Counted from the stretch's first letter, positions 44,723 to 52,977 are shown. The stretch is DNA of 64,000 bases from Hymenobacter sp. IS2118 (GCF_000715495.1 NZ_JNLX01000148.1:1-64000), one strand, 5' to 3'. Numbers and translations are program-made. The notes: a model not told the origin generated them from the sequence alone.

Positions 44723-46081
44723 CTATTCCTGGTCGGGCGTGGAAACAACAGGCGGCGCCAGCCAGTCAGCGGTGAGTTGGGTAATGGCCGGTCGGCCCAG
44801 CTGGTACACCGCCTGAATAAGCTGCCGGTTGCCGATGCGCAGGCGCAGGCGGTAGGCGCCGGGCGCCAGGTCGGGCCAGGCCAGCTCCCAGCCGGCCGCC
44901 GGTGGTTGCTGCCCGCTGCGCACGGGCTGCCCGCACACGTCGAGTAGCGTCCAGCTCAGGTCCGAGCGGGCACTATCGGGCGAGGCCACCCAATGCCGGG
45001 GCGAATCGGCCTGGTTGAAGGCCACCAGCGGCGCCAGCCAGCGCCCCTGCGCAGGCAGCGGCAGCGTGTTGAAATCGGGCGGGTTGCGGTTGGTGTGCAG
45101 TAGCAGCCGGGGCCGTTCGTGCGGCAGGGCATGCACGCGCCAACTCATGTCGGGGCGGGTGGCGTTGCGCACGCCGTCGGGGCTGCGCGGGCCCAGGTAC
45201 TCGCCGGCCGCCGGGGCCACGGGCCTGAATGGTGCCAGCAGCGGGGCCTGGCGCGCCTTGTACACCCGGATGTAGTCGATGTCGAAAGAAGCAGCCGGGG
45301 CGCTGGCCCAGTTAAACATCGCCAGGTTGGCAATCAGCTCCAGCGAGCAGCCCAGCGGGAGCAGGCGGGTTTCGCGCCGGATGGCAATGCCATCGAAATA
45401 ATACACCAGCTCCTGCGGCTGCCAGCTCAGGGCCAGCGTGTGAAAGTCGTCGGTGAGGCGGCCCGCCCCCACCCAGTAAAAAAAGCTTTGGGAAGCCTCA
45501 GCGGGGCCGGGGCGCCAGAACTCGTGGGGCGCATGAATGACGTTGTTCGATAGCAAATCCGCCCCGCCGGCTTCAAAAATATCCACCTCGTCGGGTGCGC
45601 CGTAGAGCCAGAAGGCCGGAAAGGAATTGGGGGTGCCGGGCATCCGGCAGCGAATTTCAAACAGCCCGTAGGTGAAGCCCGACCGTTCGCCACAAGCCGG
45701 CAGGGCCGTGGAATCCGGGCCGGGCCGGCTAAACAGCATGCCGGACTCGTAGGCCAGCCGGCGGCCCGGCCCCCTACCTGTGTGGTAGGTGCGCGGCGTG
45801 TCCAGGCGTTGGGCCCGCAGGTGCAGCACGCCCGTCGTGTCAACGCTAACCTGCTGCCCGCGATAGTACTGGCCTTCGTAGCCGCCCAGGTTGCGCCCCC
45901 ACGGATAGGCAAATTGCCAGTTGTCGGCGACCACGCTGCTGTCGCCGGCCCGGTCGAACTCGCTGTGCCAGTACAGGCGCCAATCGGCGTGGCGGAGCGT
46001 GTCGGCTAAGTCCTGCCCGTGCCCCACGGCCGCCGTGCAAAGGCCCCAAAGAAAAACCAGCCCCCGAAATCCTCTCATCAT
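44723..46081 (-). CDS. Glycoside hydrolase family 16 protein, possibly T9SS-exported
   Basis: A protein of 452 residues from ATG 46081 (or 46078) with a signal peptide ending VGHGQ. The GH16 domain (about 30-265) has WHSEFDRAGDSSVV at the start, the catalytic ExDxxE motif as DEVDIFEAGG (about 160), and WQPQELVYYFDGIAI. The family includes laminarinases, agarases, carrageenases and xyloglucan transglycosylases; the subfamily is not clear. The last about 80 residues (GAYRLRLRIGNRQLIQAVYQ) resemble a degenerate secretion/sorting beta-sandwich with an extra tail. It is the endpoint of a minus-strand run with the lipoprotein and GT-C genes. Confidence 0.88.
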   Translation of the reverse strand: MMRGFRGLVFLWGLCTAAVGHGQDLADTLRHADWRLYWHSEFDRAGDSSVVADNWQFAYPWGRNLGGYEGQYYRGQQVSVDTTGVLHLRAQRLDTPRTYHTGRGPGRRLAYESGMLFSRPGPDSTALPACGERSGFTYGLFEIRCRMPGTPNSFPAFWLYGAPDEVDIFEAGGADLLSNNVIHAPHEFWRPGPAEASQSFFYWVGAGRLTDDFHTLALSWQPQELVYYFDGIAIRRETRLLPLGCSLELIANLAMFNWASAPAASFDIDYIRVYKARQAPLLAPFRPVAPAAGEYLGPRSPDGVRNATRPDMSWRVHALPHERPRLLLHTNRNPPDFNTLPLPAQGRWLAPLVAFNQADSPRHWVASPDSARSDLSWTLLDVCGQPVRSGQQPPAAGWELAWPDLAPGAYRLRLRIGNRQLIQAVYQLGRPAITQLTADWLAPPVVSTPDQE

Positions 46082-46181
46082 GGCCTGTCCCGGCACGGAA
46101 ACGTGACGAATGTGTGATTTTTACCCCAAAGAACGGCGCCCGCCCGTGTTTGGGCCGGCCGCGCAGTGCCGGGCGTGCCCG

Positions 46182-46189
46182 TAGCTTTG
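46182..46189 (+). promoter_or_regulatory. -7 element TAGCTTTG upstream of the 775-residue gene
   Basis: An exact TAnnTTTG match in the divergent region between the GH16 gene and the gene at 46342; the leader would be about 150 bases. It could also be fortuitous. Confidence 0.35.
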
Positions 46190-46341
46190 CCGAAAAGCCG
46201 GGCTTATGCATTCCGCGTCCAGGCCGCTGAGTGGTCTGGTTACTCACGTTTAAGTAGCCGGCCACAGTTAATCACCGAGGTTGGCGCCTGGGCGGCGTAA
46301 CAGCAGTAAATGAGAAAGCTGACAGTTCAGTACTTGTGTTT

Positions 46342-48669
46342 ATGAAAGAGAACAGTTCGCAGGTTTCTTCCCGGTCGGGGTTGCTTTTGGTACTACTGGC
46401 CGGGGTGGTGTTGGTGGCCGCATTTTTCTGGTTTGTGCTGCTGGACCCGAACGACTATTATTTTGGGAAGGGCGACGGCGTGCAGGCGTATTTCACCACC
46501 AGCTACTTCGCCCGCTTTGGCAGCTTGATGCACTTTGGGGGCATGAACTATCCCGAGGGTGACCACATCAACTACACCAACATGCAGCCGCTGCTGGCCG
46601 GCACCATGCGGGTGCTGGAGCTGGCGGGCCTGCCGGTGGCGCAGTACACGGTGGGCATCACCAACTTGCTGGCGCTGTTGGGGTTGGCTCTGGCGCCGGG
46701 GCCACTGTTTCTGCTGCTGCGCCGCTCCCGGCTGCCGGTCTGGTACGCCGGTATCACGGCCCTGCTCATTGCGTTTCTCTCGCCGCAGGTGCTTCGCTTC
46801 AGCGCCCACCTGGCCCTGAGCTACGTGGTGTTTTTTCCGTGGATGTGGTACTGCGTGGTGCGGATGCAGGAGGCGCCGTATCGGGCGCGCTGGTACACGG
46901 TTTTCGCCGTCAGCCTCACCCTGATGGGGTTCGTTGTGCCCTACTACGTGGCCCTGGGCAGCCTGTTTTTGCTGGGCCATGTGGCGCTGTTTCTGGTCTG
47001 GAAGCGGCGGCTTAGCCCCTTGCCCTGGCGCATGACGCTCACGGCCGTGGTGCCGCTGGTGGTGATGCAGGGGTGGCTCTGGCTAACGGACTCAGTCACC
47101 GACCGCCCCGATAATCCCTACGGTCTGCTGATTTACAAAGCCAGCCTGACGAGCGTTTTTCTGCCGGTGCTGGCGCCGTTGCAGCCGATGTGGCGGAGTG
47201 TTTTTTCGCCCGAAATGCCCGAAGGCGAAGGCTGGTCTTACGTGGGTCTGGCCACTACATTCACCCTACTAGCCTCGGCCGTGGCCGTGGCGATGGGGCT
47301 GCTTTGGCGCGGGCAGCGGGCGGCTTTTGTGGCGCGTTGGAACGCGGTGCCGGTGCATTTGCTCACGGGCCTGTGGGCGGCCACGCTGCTGCTGCTGCTC
47401 TCGTTTGCCATTCCGCTGAAGTGGGAGTCTTTTGCCTGGCTCACCGACCACTCCGGGCCGGTCAAGCAGTTTCGGGCGTTGGGACGGTTTGCGTGGCCGT
47501 TTTACTACGTGGCCGGCTGCTACACGGCTTATTGCCTCTACGCGCTGTGGCAGCGGCAGGCGGCGCGCGGGGCAGCGCGCTGGCAGCTGGCGTGGCTGCC
47601 GCTGGTGCTGCTGGGCTGGGCCGTCGAGGCGGGCATCAACGTCGATTTTCGGGCCAGCATGATACGGGAGCTGACGGGGGCATCGAGCTTGTTCAGCGAA
47701 GAGGAAAGCCTCACCCAGCAGCTGTCGTGGGCGGGCCGCACGCCTGCCGATTACCAGGCCATTCTGTCGCTGCCCTACTTCAGCCTCGGTACCGATAAGC
47801 TGAGCCTGAACGGCTCGGAAGAGTCATTTCATCAGAGCTACAACGCGGCTTTTGTGACGGGGCTGCCGCTACTGGCCAACCACACCACCCGGGCGTCGGC
47901 CGGGGCGTCGCTACGCCACATTCAGCTGCTGAGCGGCCCGCTGCTGCCCAAGCCGCTGCTGGCCGGCCTGCCCTCGGCTAAGCCCCTGCTCGTGGTAGTG
48001 GGCAACGGCTACCTCTCGCCGCCCGAGCTGCGCATTCTCACATTGGCGAAGCGGCTCTATGCCGGTGCCGACGGTGCATTGTATGAGCTGCCGGTGGCTG
48101 CCCTGGCCGCCACTACGCAAGCCGCCGAGCAGGCGCGGGCCGCCGCCCTGCTGCCCCAGTTGCCCGTGCGGCCCGACGGCCTGCGTTGCACCACCACCAA
48201 AGGCGTGCTGCTGCGCACCTTCGACAACGGAACCAGCCGCCTCGGTCACCTGGCCCCCGGCGCCTTCCACGAGCCATTGGCTAAGTACTCAGTGCTTTAC
48301 GATGGGCCCGTGCCGATGCCGAGCGATACCGGGCAATACGAGATTTCGGTGTGGATAAATGGCAAAACGGCCTATAGCGTGGGCAGCATGCTGGCCCGCC
48401 AGTACGTGGGCACCGAGGTAGTAGACCAGCAGGCCATTGGCGCCACGGCCTCGACGGAGATTGATGGCGACTGGCTCCGGGTAGTGCTGCCCATCCGGAT
48501 GCGGGCGGGGGTTTCGCGGCTGGAGGTGCAGTATGAAAGCCGCGACCTGCTGGCCGACGACCTGCTCATCCGGCCACTCGACACCGATGTGTACCATTAT
48601 TCCCGGCCGGGCCAACCCCGCAGCCTCAGCAAAAATACCTACCCGCTCTACCCGTCGGTGACGCGCTAG
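46342..48669 (+). CDS. Large membrane protein, GT-C-like, with C-terminal beta-sandwich
   Basis: A protein of 775 residues from ATG 46342; GTG 46336 would add MF. About 10 transmembrane segments (residues 12-430) include a first loop with LLDPNDYYFGKGDGVQAYFT and NYPEGDHINYTNMQP. The acidic, aromatic-rich loop suggests a GT-C or YfhO-like glycosyltransferase. Residues 440-600 are soluble. Residues 605-760 form a second soluble domain with TFDNGTSRLGHLAPGAFHEP and SRDLLADDLLIRPLD, resembling a jelly-roll. This domain may act together with the two lipoproteins nearby. No catalytic assignment is safe. It is followed by the methyltransferase gene 106 bases downstream. Confidence 0.65.
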   Translation: MKENSSQVSSRSGLLLVLLAGVVLVAAFFWFVLLDPNDYYFGKGDGVQAYFTTSYFARFGSLMHFGGMNYPEGDHINYTNMQPLLAGTMRVLELAGLPVAQYTVGITNLLALLGLALAPGPLFLLLRRSRLPVWYAGITALLIAFLSPQVLRFSAHLALSYVVFFPWMWYCVVRMQEAPYRARWYTVFAVSLTLMGFVVPYYVALGSLFLLGHVALFLVWKRRLSPLPWRMTLTAVVPLVVMQGWLWLTDSVTDRPDNPYGLLIYKASLTSVFLPVLAPLQPMWRSVFSPEMPEGEGWSYVGLATTFTLLASAVAVAMGLLWRGQRAAFVARWNAVPVHLLTGLWAATLLLLLSFAIPLKWESFAWLTDHSGPVKQFRALGRFAWPFYYVAGCYTAYCLYALWQRQAARGAARWQLAWLPLVLLGWAVEAGINVDFRASMIRELTGASSLFSEEESLTQQLSWAGRTPADYQAILSLPYFSLGTDKLSLNGSEESFHQSYNAAFVTGLPLLANHTTRASAGASLRHIQLLSGPLLPKPLLAGLPSAKPLLVVVGNGYLSPPELRILTLAKRLYAGADGALYELPVAALAATTQAAEQARAAALLPQLPVRPDGLRCTTTKGVLLRTFDNGTSRLGHLAPGAFHEPLAKYSVLYDGPVPMPSDTGQYEISVWINGKTAYSVGSMLARQYVGTEVVDQQAIGATASTEIDGDWLRVVLPIRMRAGVSRLEVQYESRDLLADDLLIRPLDTDVYHYSRPGQPRSLSKNTYPLYPSVTR

Positions 48670-48763
48670 CCGGGCCGGCCAGCGCCCGGTTGTGGGGCCA
48701 CCAGCCCGGCCCAGGTGCGGAAGCATGAGGCATTTTGCTGGCCCGCCAGCAAGTTCCATTGCC

Positions 48764-48771
48764 TACTTTTG
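48764..48771 (+). promoter_or_regulatory. -7 element TACTTTTG immediately before the methyltransferase gene
   Basis: An exact TAnnTTTG match that ends only four bases before the ATG at 48776, so transcription would start at or inside the first codon. The spacing to TTTTG at 48733-48737 is 26 bases. Confidence 0.45.
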
Positions 48772-48775
48772 ACGC

Positions 48776-49534
48776 ATGGACCTGACCTACGAAGCCAAAT
48801 ACCATCAGCTCGAAGAAGAACACTGGTGGTTTGCCAGCCGGCGCGATGCGGTGTATGACCTGATTGCGGGCCTAAAGCTGCCCGCCACGGCCGCGCTGCT
48901 GGAAATCGGTTGCTCGGGCGGGCCGCTGCTGCAGCGCCTGCGCGCCGCCGGCTACACCGACCTCACCGGCATCGACGTGAGTGAGCCGGCCATTGCGCTG
49001 GCCACCGCCCGCGGCGTGCCCAACGTGTCGGTGATGGACGGGGCGGCCCTGGAATTTGCCCCGGCGCGGTTCGATGTAGTCATTGCCTCCGATGTGCTGG
49101 AACACATTGAGGACGAGGCCCAGGCCCTGCGCGAGTGGGTGCGCGTGCTGAAGCCGGGCGGGCAGCTGCTCGTGTTTGTGCCCGCGCACAAGTACCTCTG
49201 GAGCGAGCACGATGTAGTGAACCACCACTTCCGGCGCTACTCCCGCCGTGGCCTGGTGGCGGCGCTGGAGGGCGCCGGCTTGCGCGTGAAGCGCCGCTCG
49301 TTCTGGAATGCGGGCCTATTCTTGCCCACGGCGGTGCTGCGCGTGGGGCGGCGCCTGCTGGCTGGCCCGCCGGCCACCGAAAGCAAGCCCGGTGCCACGG
49401 GCGACCTGCACCATTTTGCCGGCCCGGCCAACCGCCTGCTCCTGCAGTGGGTGAAGGTCGAAAACCGGCTGCTGCGCCACGTCGACCTTCCGCTGGGAGT
49501 GAGCGTATTTGCGCTGGCCCAAAAACCTGCCTGA
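48776..49534 (+). CDS. Class I SAM-dependent methyltransferase
   Basis: A protein of 252 residues, with N-terminal EEEHWWFASRRDAVYDLI, a common opening in Bacteroidota glycan-locus methyltransferases. The Rossmann motif I is LLEIGCSGGPLLQRLRAAGY, and ASDVLEHIEDEAQALREWVR is motif IV plus helix. FVPAHKYLWSEHDVVNHHFR and RYSRRGLVAALEGAGL follow, then a hydrophobic C-terminal part. It methylates an unknown, probably glycan or lipid-linked acceptor; association with the GT2 gene 19 bases downstream suggests a surface-polysaccharide or polyprenyl-linked substrate. Confidence 0.85.
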   Translation: MDLTYEAKYHQLEEEHWWFASRRDAVYDLIAGLKLPATAALLEIGCSGGPLLQRLRAAGYTDLTGIDVSEPAIALATARGVPNVSVMDGAALEFAPARFDVVIASDVLEHIEDEAQALREWVRVLKPGGQLLVFVPAHKYLWSEHDVVNHHFRRYSRRGLVAALEGAGLRVKRRSFWNAGLFLPTAVLRVGRRLLAGPPATESKPGATGDLHHFAGPANRLLLQWVKVENRLLRHVDLPLGVSVFALAQKPA

Positions 49535-49553
49535 TTCCCCGCTTCTTTCGCCC

Positions 49554-50522
49554 TTGCCTAACCCAACCCGCGTGGAACTGTCCGTCATCATTCCCATCTA
49601 CAACGAGGAAGCCAACATCGGGGAGCTGTACCGCCGCTTGCTGAGCGTGCTGGAGCCCATGGCCCTGCCCGGCAGCTTCGAGCTTATTTTCATCAACGAC
49701 GGCTCGCGCGACCAATCGTTGCCGCTGCTGCTGAACCTGGCCGCCCGCGACGAGCGGGTGCGCTACATCGATTTCAGCCGCAACTTTGGCCACCAGATTG
49801 CCGTGACGGCGGGTCTGGACCGGGCGGCGGGCCAAGCCGTGGTCATCATTGATGCCGACCTGCAGGACCCGCCCGAGCTCATCCCGGTGCTGTACCAAAA
49901 GATGCGCGAGGGCTACGAGGTAGTGTACGCCAAACGGCGTTCGCGCCAGGGCGATAGCGCCGCCAAAAAGCTGACAGCCAAGGTGTTTTACCTGTTGCTG
50001 GCCAGCATCACGCGTATTTCTATTCCCGTGGATACCGGTGATTTTCGCATCATCTCGCACAAGGTGGTGGAAGGGCTGCGCCTGATGCCCGAACAGAATA
50101 AGTTTATCCGGGGCCAGATTTCCTGGATTGGCTACCGCCAGACGTTTATCGAGTATGACCGGGCCGAGCGGGCCGGCGGCGAAACGGGTTACACGTACCG
50201 CAAAATGATTCGGCTGGCGCTGGACGGCATCACCGCTTTTTCCGATGTGCCCCTGAAAGTGGCCACGTTGGGCGGGTTCATCGTGTCGGGCCTGGCGTTT
50301 CTGGTGGGCCTGTACACGCTCTATTCCCGGTTCGTGACCCACGACTACGAACCCGGCTGGCCGTCGCTCATGGTGAGCATCCTGTTCCTGGGTGGGGTGC
50401 AGCTCATTTCCGTGGGCATTATTGGCGAGTACTTGGCCCGCCTATCTGCCAACGTGCGCCAGCGGCCACTCTATTTGATTTCGGATACCAACATTCCCGC
50501 TGCACTACCCGAAAGCCGCTGA
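49554..50522 (+). CDS. Family 2 glycosyltransferase, GtrB/ArnC-like, with two C-terminal transmembrane segments
   Basis: A protein of about 322 residues from TTG 49554 (MPNPTRVELSVIIPIYNEE); GTG 49572 is also possible, and no ATG fits. Catalytic region: LSVIIPIYNEEANIGELYRR, INDGSRDQS and DADLQDPPELI. C-terminal hydrophobic hairpins (FSDVPLKVATLGGFIVSGLA and VSILFLGGVQLISVGIIGEY) are the GtrB/ArnC signature: such enzymes transfer a sugar from a nucleotide to undecaprenyl phosphate and stay in the inner membrane. It should supply the GT-C enzymes of this region. It follows the methyltransferase stop by 19 bases, probably in one operon. Confidence 0.9.
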   Translation: MPNPTRVELSVIIPIYNEEANIGELYRRLLSVLEPMALPGSFELIFINDGSRDQSLPLLLNLAARDERVRYIDFSRNFGHQIAVTAGLDRAAGQAVVIIDADLQDPPELIPVLYQKMREGYEVVYAKRRSRQGDSAAKKLTAKVFYLLLASITRISIPVDTGDFRIISHKVVEGLRLMPEQNKFIRGQISWIGYRQTFIEYDRAERAGGETGYTYRKMIRLALDGITAFSDVPLKVATLGGFIVSGLAFLVGLYTLYSRFVTHDYEPGWPSLMVSILFLGGVQLISVGIIGEYLARLSANVRQRPLYLISDTNIPAALPESR

Positions 50523-50602
50523 GCCAACGGGGTAGTCAGCGTGTGGGGTGCGGGTACGCCTGGCGGGCGCCCTTTCACATCGGGCCTTTGTTGCTGAAAA
50601 CC

Positions 50603-50610
50603 TACTTTTG
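50603..50610 (+). promoter_or_regulatory. -7 element TACTTTTG before the aldehyde dehydrogenase gene
   Basis: An exact TAnnTTTG match, 29 bases before the ATG at 50640, preceded by TTTG at 50587-50590. Confidence 0.55.
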
Positions 50611-50639
50611 GGGTCTTCGCAGCACCTTAGCTTTCCCCT

Positions 50640-52082
50640 ATGCTCCGCATCCAGAATTACATCAACGGCCAGCTCGTGCCGCCCCAGTCCGGCCGCTACC
50701 TCGACAATATCGAGCCCGCCACCGGCCAGGTCTACGGCCAGATTCCGGATTCTGACGCGACCGACGTGGCCGCCGCAGTACACGCGGCCGAAGCGGCTTT
50801 GCCCGCCTGGCGCAAGTTGCCCGCCGCGGACCGGGGCCGCCTGCTGGTGAAAATAGCCGACCTCATCGACGCCAACCTCGACCGCCTGGCCCAGGCCGAA
50901 AGCCAGGACAATGGCAAGCCGCTGAGCCTGGCGCGGGCCATGGATATTCCCCGCGCCGCCTCCAATTTTCACTTCTTCGGCACTGCCATCGAGCACTTTG
51001 CCAGCGAGGCGCACTTGCAGGAAGGCGTGGCCCTGAATTACACCGTGCGCCACCCCGTGGGCGTGGTGGGCTGCATCTCGCCCTGGAATCTGCCACTCTA
51101 CTTGTTCACCTGGAAAATTGCGCCGGCCCTGGCCGTGGGCTGCTGCGTGGTAGCCAAACCCTCAGAAATCACGCCGGCTACCGCTTTTTTACTCAGTGAG
51201 CTGTGCATCGAAGCCGGGCTGCCGGCGGGCGTGCTCAACATCGTGCACGGCAACGGGCCGAGCTGTGGGCAGGCGCTGGTGGAGCATCCGGGCATCAAGG
51301 CCATCAGCTTCACGGGGGGCACGGCCACCGGGCGGCACCTGGCCCGCACGGCCGCGCCGATGTTCAAAAAGCTCAGCCTGGAGCTGGGCGGCAAAAACCC
51401 AAATATCATTTTCGCCGATTGCGACCTGGCCGCCGCCGTAGCTACCAGCATCCGCAGCAGCTTTGCCAACCAGGGCCAGATTTGCCTCTGTGGCTCCCGT
51501 ATCTTCATCGAGCGCCCGATTTATGAGGCCTTCAAAGCGGAGTTTCTCCAGCAGCTGAAGCAGCAAAAAATCGGCGACCCACTCGAAGCCGACACCAAAC
51601 AAGGCGCCCTGGTGAGCGAGGCACACTTGCACAAAGTGCTGGCCTACATCGAACTGGCGCACGAAGAAGGCGGCAGGCTACTGGCCGGCGGCCACCGGGC
51701 CACCGTGCCCGGCCGCTGCGCCGAGGGCTACTTCCTGGAGCCCACCGTGTTCGAAAACCTGCCCTTCGACTGCCGCACTAACCAGGAAGAAATATTCGGC
51801 CCCGTCGTCACCCTCACGCCTTTCGATACCGACGCGGAAGCCCTGCGAATGGCTAACAGCACGGATTACGGCCTGTCGGCCACCATCTGGACCCGTGACC
51901 TGAACCGGGCGCACTGCGTGGCCCAGTCCCTGCACAGCGGCATCGTGTGGGTGAATACCTGGCTGCACCGCGACCTGCGCACGCCCTTCGGCGGCATGAA
52001 AAACTCCGGCGTCGGCCGCGAAGGCGGCCTGGAAGCACTGCGTTTCTTCACCGAAACCCAGAACGTATGCGTGAAGCTGTGA
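50640..52082 (+). CDS. nbaE: 2-aminomuconic semialdehyde dehydrogenase (ALDH8-like)
   Basis: A protein of 480 residues with the complete ALDH fold: NAD-binding region GVVGCISPWNLPLYLFTWKI, glycine motif SFTGGTATG, catalytic Glu in LSLELGGKNPN, nucleophile Cys in NQGQICLCGSRIF, and C-terminal NTWLHRDLRTPFGGMKNSGV. The last motif and overall pattern match ALDH8A1 and bacterial aminomuconate or hydroxymuconate semialdehyde dehydrogenases. It should oxidise the product of the ACMSD at 38950 to 2-aminomuconate, completing the route from kynurenine in this window. It is isolated from the rest by nine kilobases. Its stop TGA lies at the edge of a perfect 37-bp inverted repeat. Confidence 0.9.
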   Translation: MLRIQNYINGQLVPPQSGRYLDNIEPATGQVYGQIPDSDATDVAAAVHAAEAALPAWRKLPAADRGRLLVKIADLIDANLDRLAQAESQDNGKPLSLARAMDIPRAASNFHFFGTAIEHFASEAHLQEGVALNYTVRHPVGVVGCISPWNLPLYLFTWKIAPALAVGCCVVAKPSEITPATAFLLSELCIEAGLPAGVLNIVHGNGPSCGQALVEHPGIKAISFTGGTATGRHLARTAAPMFKKLSLELGGKNPNIIFADCDLAAAVATSIRSSFANQGQICLCGSRIFIERPIYEAFKAEFLQQLKQQKIGDPLEADTKQGALVSEAHLHKVLAYIELAHEEGGRLLAGGHRATVPGRCAEGYFLEPTVFENLPFDCRTNQEEIFGPVVTLTPFDTDAEALRMANSTDYGLSATIWTRDLNRAHCVAQSLHSGIVWVNTWLHRDLRTPFGGMKNSGVGREGGLEALRFFTETQNVCVKL

Positions 52083-52165
52083 CCACAGATTTAACGGATT
52101 TTAGCGGATGAAACGGACTTTTTGGGGTTCCGTTTCATCCGCTAAAATCCGTTAAATCTGTGGTC
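52081..52165. terminator. 37-bp perfect inverted repeat, bidirectional terminator
   Basis: The arms 52081-52117 and 52129-52165 are perfect complements around an 11-base T/G-rich loop. They read GACCACAGATTTAACGG, then two similar blocks (GATTTTAGCG, GATGAAACGG), so the arm is internally iterated at about 9-10 bases. It overlaps the stop of the dehydrogenase gene and, on the minus strand, encodes the last residues and the stop of the ancestral Uma2 gene. Confidence 0.9.
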
Positions 52166-52911
52166 CTGTATATTTCCGCCAACGGCACCTGGCAGCCCAC
52201 GCTGCTTAGGTCGAGCACGGCGGCTGGGTCGTGGGTTTCCATGAACAGCCAGTAGACTTGTTCCCGAATAAGCATAAATGAAAAAAAGTGGTCATGCTGA
52301 GCGTAGCCGAAGCATCTCTACCGCGCAACTAATTCAGTCGACTCAACGAAGCGGTAGAGATGCTTCGGCTACGCTCAGCATGACCGTCGATTTTACACTT
52401 TTCTGTATTATAGGAACAAGTCTAGTAGCCGTTGGGCTGGCGGGTGTACAGTTCTGCCAGCGGGGTTTGCGAATCCAGCATCAGGTATTGCTGCAGGCCG
52501 GGAACTTGGCGGTAGAGCGTGAATTTCTCGCTACGGTCCTTGTCAGCCATCGATTCGGACAGTACTTCCACCAGCAGGGTGGGGTTCAGCACCGTTTCGG
52601 GGCGGCGGGTTTCGTTGAAGCAGGGCAGGCCACAAACCACGGTTAGGTCGGGGTACACGTAGGCGCTGCCGTTTAGAATCTGCAGGCGCTGTTCGCTGCC
52701 CACTACAGCGCAGCTTTTATCACGCAGCTGCGTATTCAGTTCGCTCCCCCATATTCATACAAATGCGGTTGTGCGCGTAGCTGGCCCCGGCCATCGCCCG
52801 GATTTCGCCGAAATAGTATTCGTGCTTTTCCCCGGCTGCGCACTCCAGCCGCAGGTAGTCGTCGGGCGAAACGTGGGCAGGAGCATCGGTTTGTAGCGCG
52901 GGCGGACTCAT
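52135..52911 (-). pseudogene. Uma2-family putative nuclease, broken by an insertion and a frameshift
   Basis: From ATG 52911 the protein begins MSPPALQTDAPAHVSPDDY and contains the Uma2 region HEYYFGEIRAMAGASYAHNR, then shifts frame at a G5 run (C5 at 52746-52750 on the plus strand). In the next frame come SELNTQLRDKSCAVVGSEQR and the PDDEXK-like YVYPDLTVVCG and LLVEVLSES. A 173-bp element (52252-52424) then interrupts after PNGY; beyond it the gene continues as WLFMETHDPAAVLDLSSVG and VPLAEIYRTTDL. Removing 173 + 1 bases leaves 603 bases = 201 codons, exactly in frame. The family is widespread and of uncertain biological role. It is almost certainly inactive here unless the frameshift is a read error. 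Confidence 0.88.
52252..52424. mobile_element. MITE-like element with 12-bp terminal inverted repeats inside the Uma2 gene
   Basis: The terminal repeats TAGACTTGTTCC (52253-52264) and GGAACAAGTCTA (52413-52424) are perfect complements. Inside are the 35-bp arms 52290-52324 and 52351-52385 of the GGTCATGCTGAGCG repeat family. No ORF is present, so transposition would need a transposase in trans. A 2-3 base duplication (GTA or TA) at the ends is compatible with the sequence, but the exact boundary is ambiguous. Excision restores the Uma2 reading frame. Confidence 0.8.
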
Positions 52912-52969
52912 AGTAAGGTCTGGTTAAAGGAATTACCTAAAAGTACGAAGCTAACTCCGGCCTTCGCCT

Positions 52970-52977
52970 TACCTTTG
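52970..52977 (+). promoter_or_regulatory. -7 element TACCTTTG at the start of the nucleotide-sugar cluster
   Basis: An exact TAnnTTTG match 26 bases before ATG 53004. It probably drives the wbpD-like and wbpA-like genes. Confidence 0.55.
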
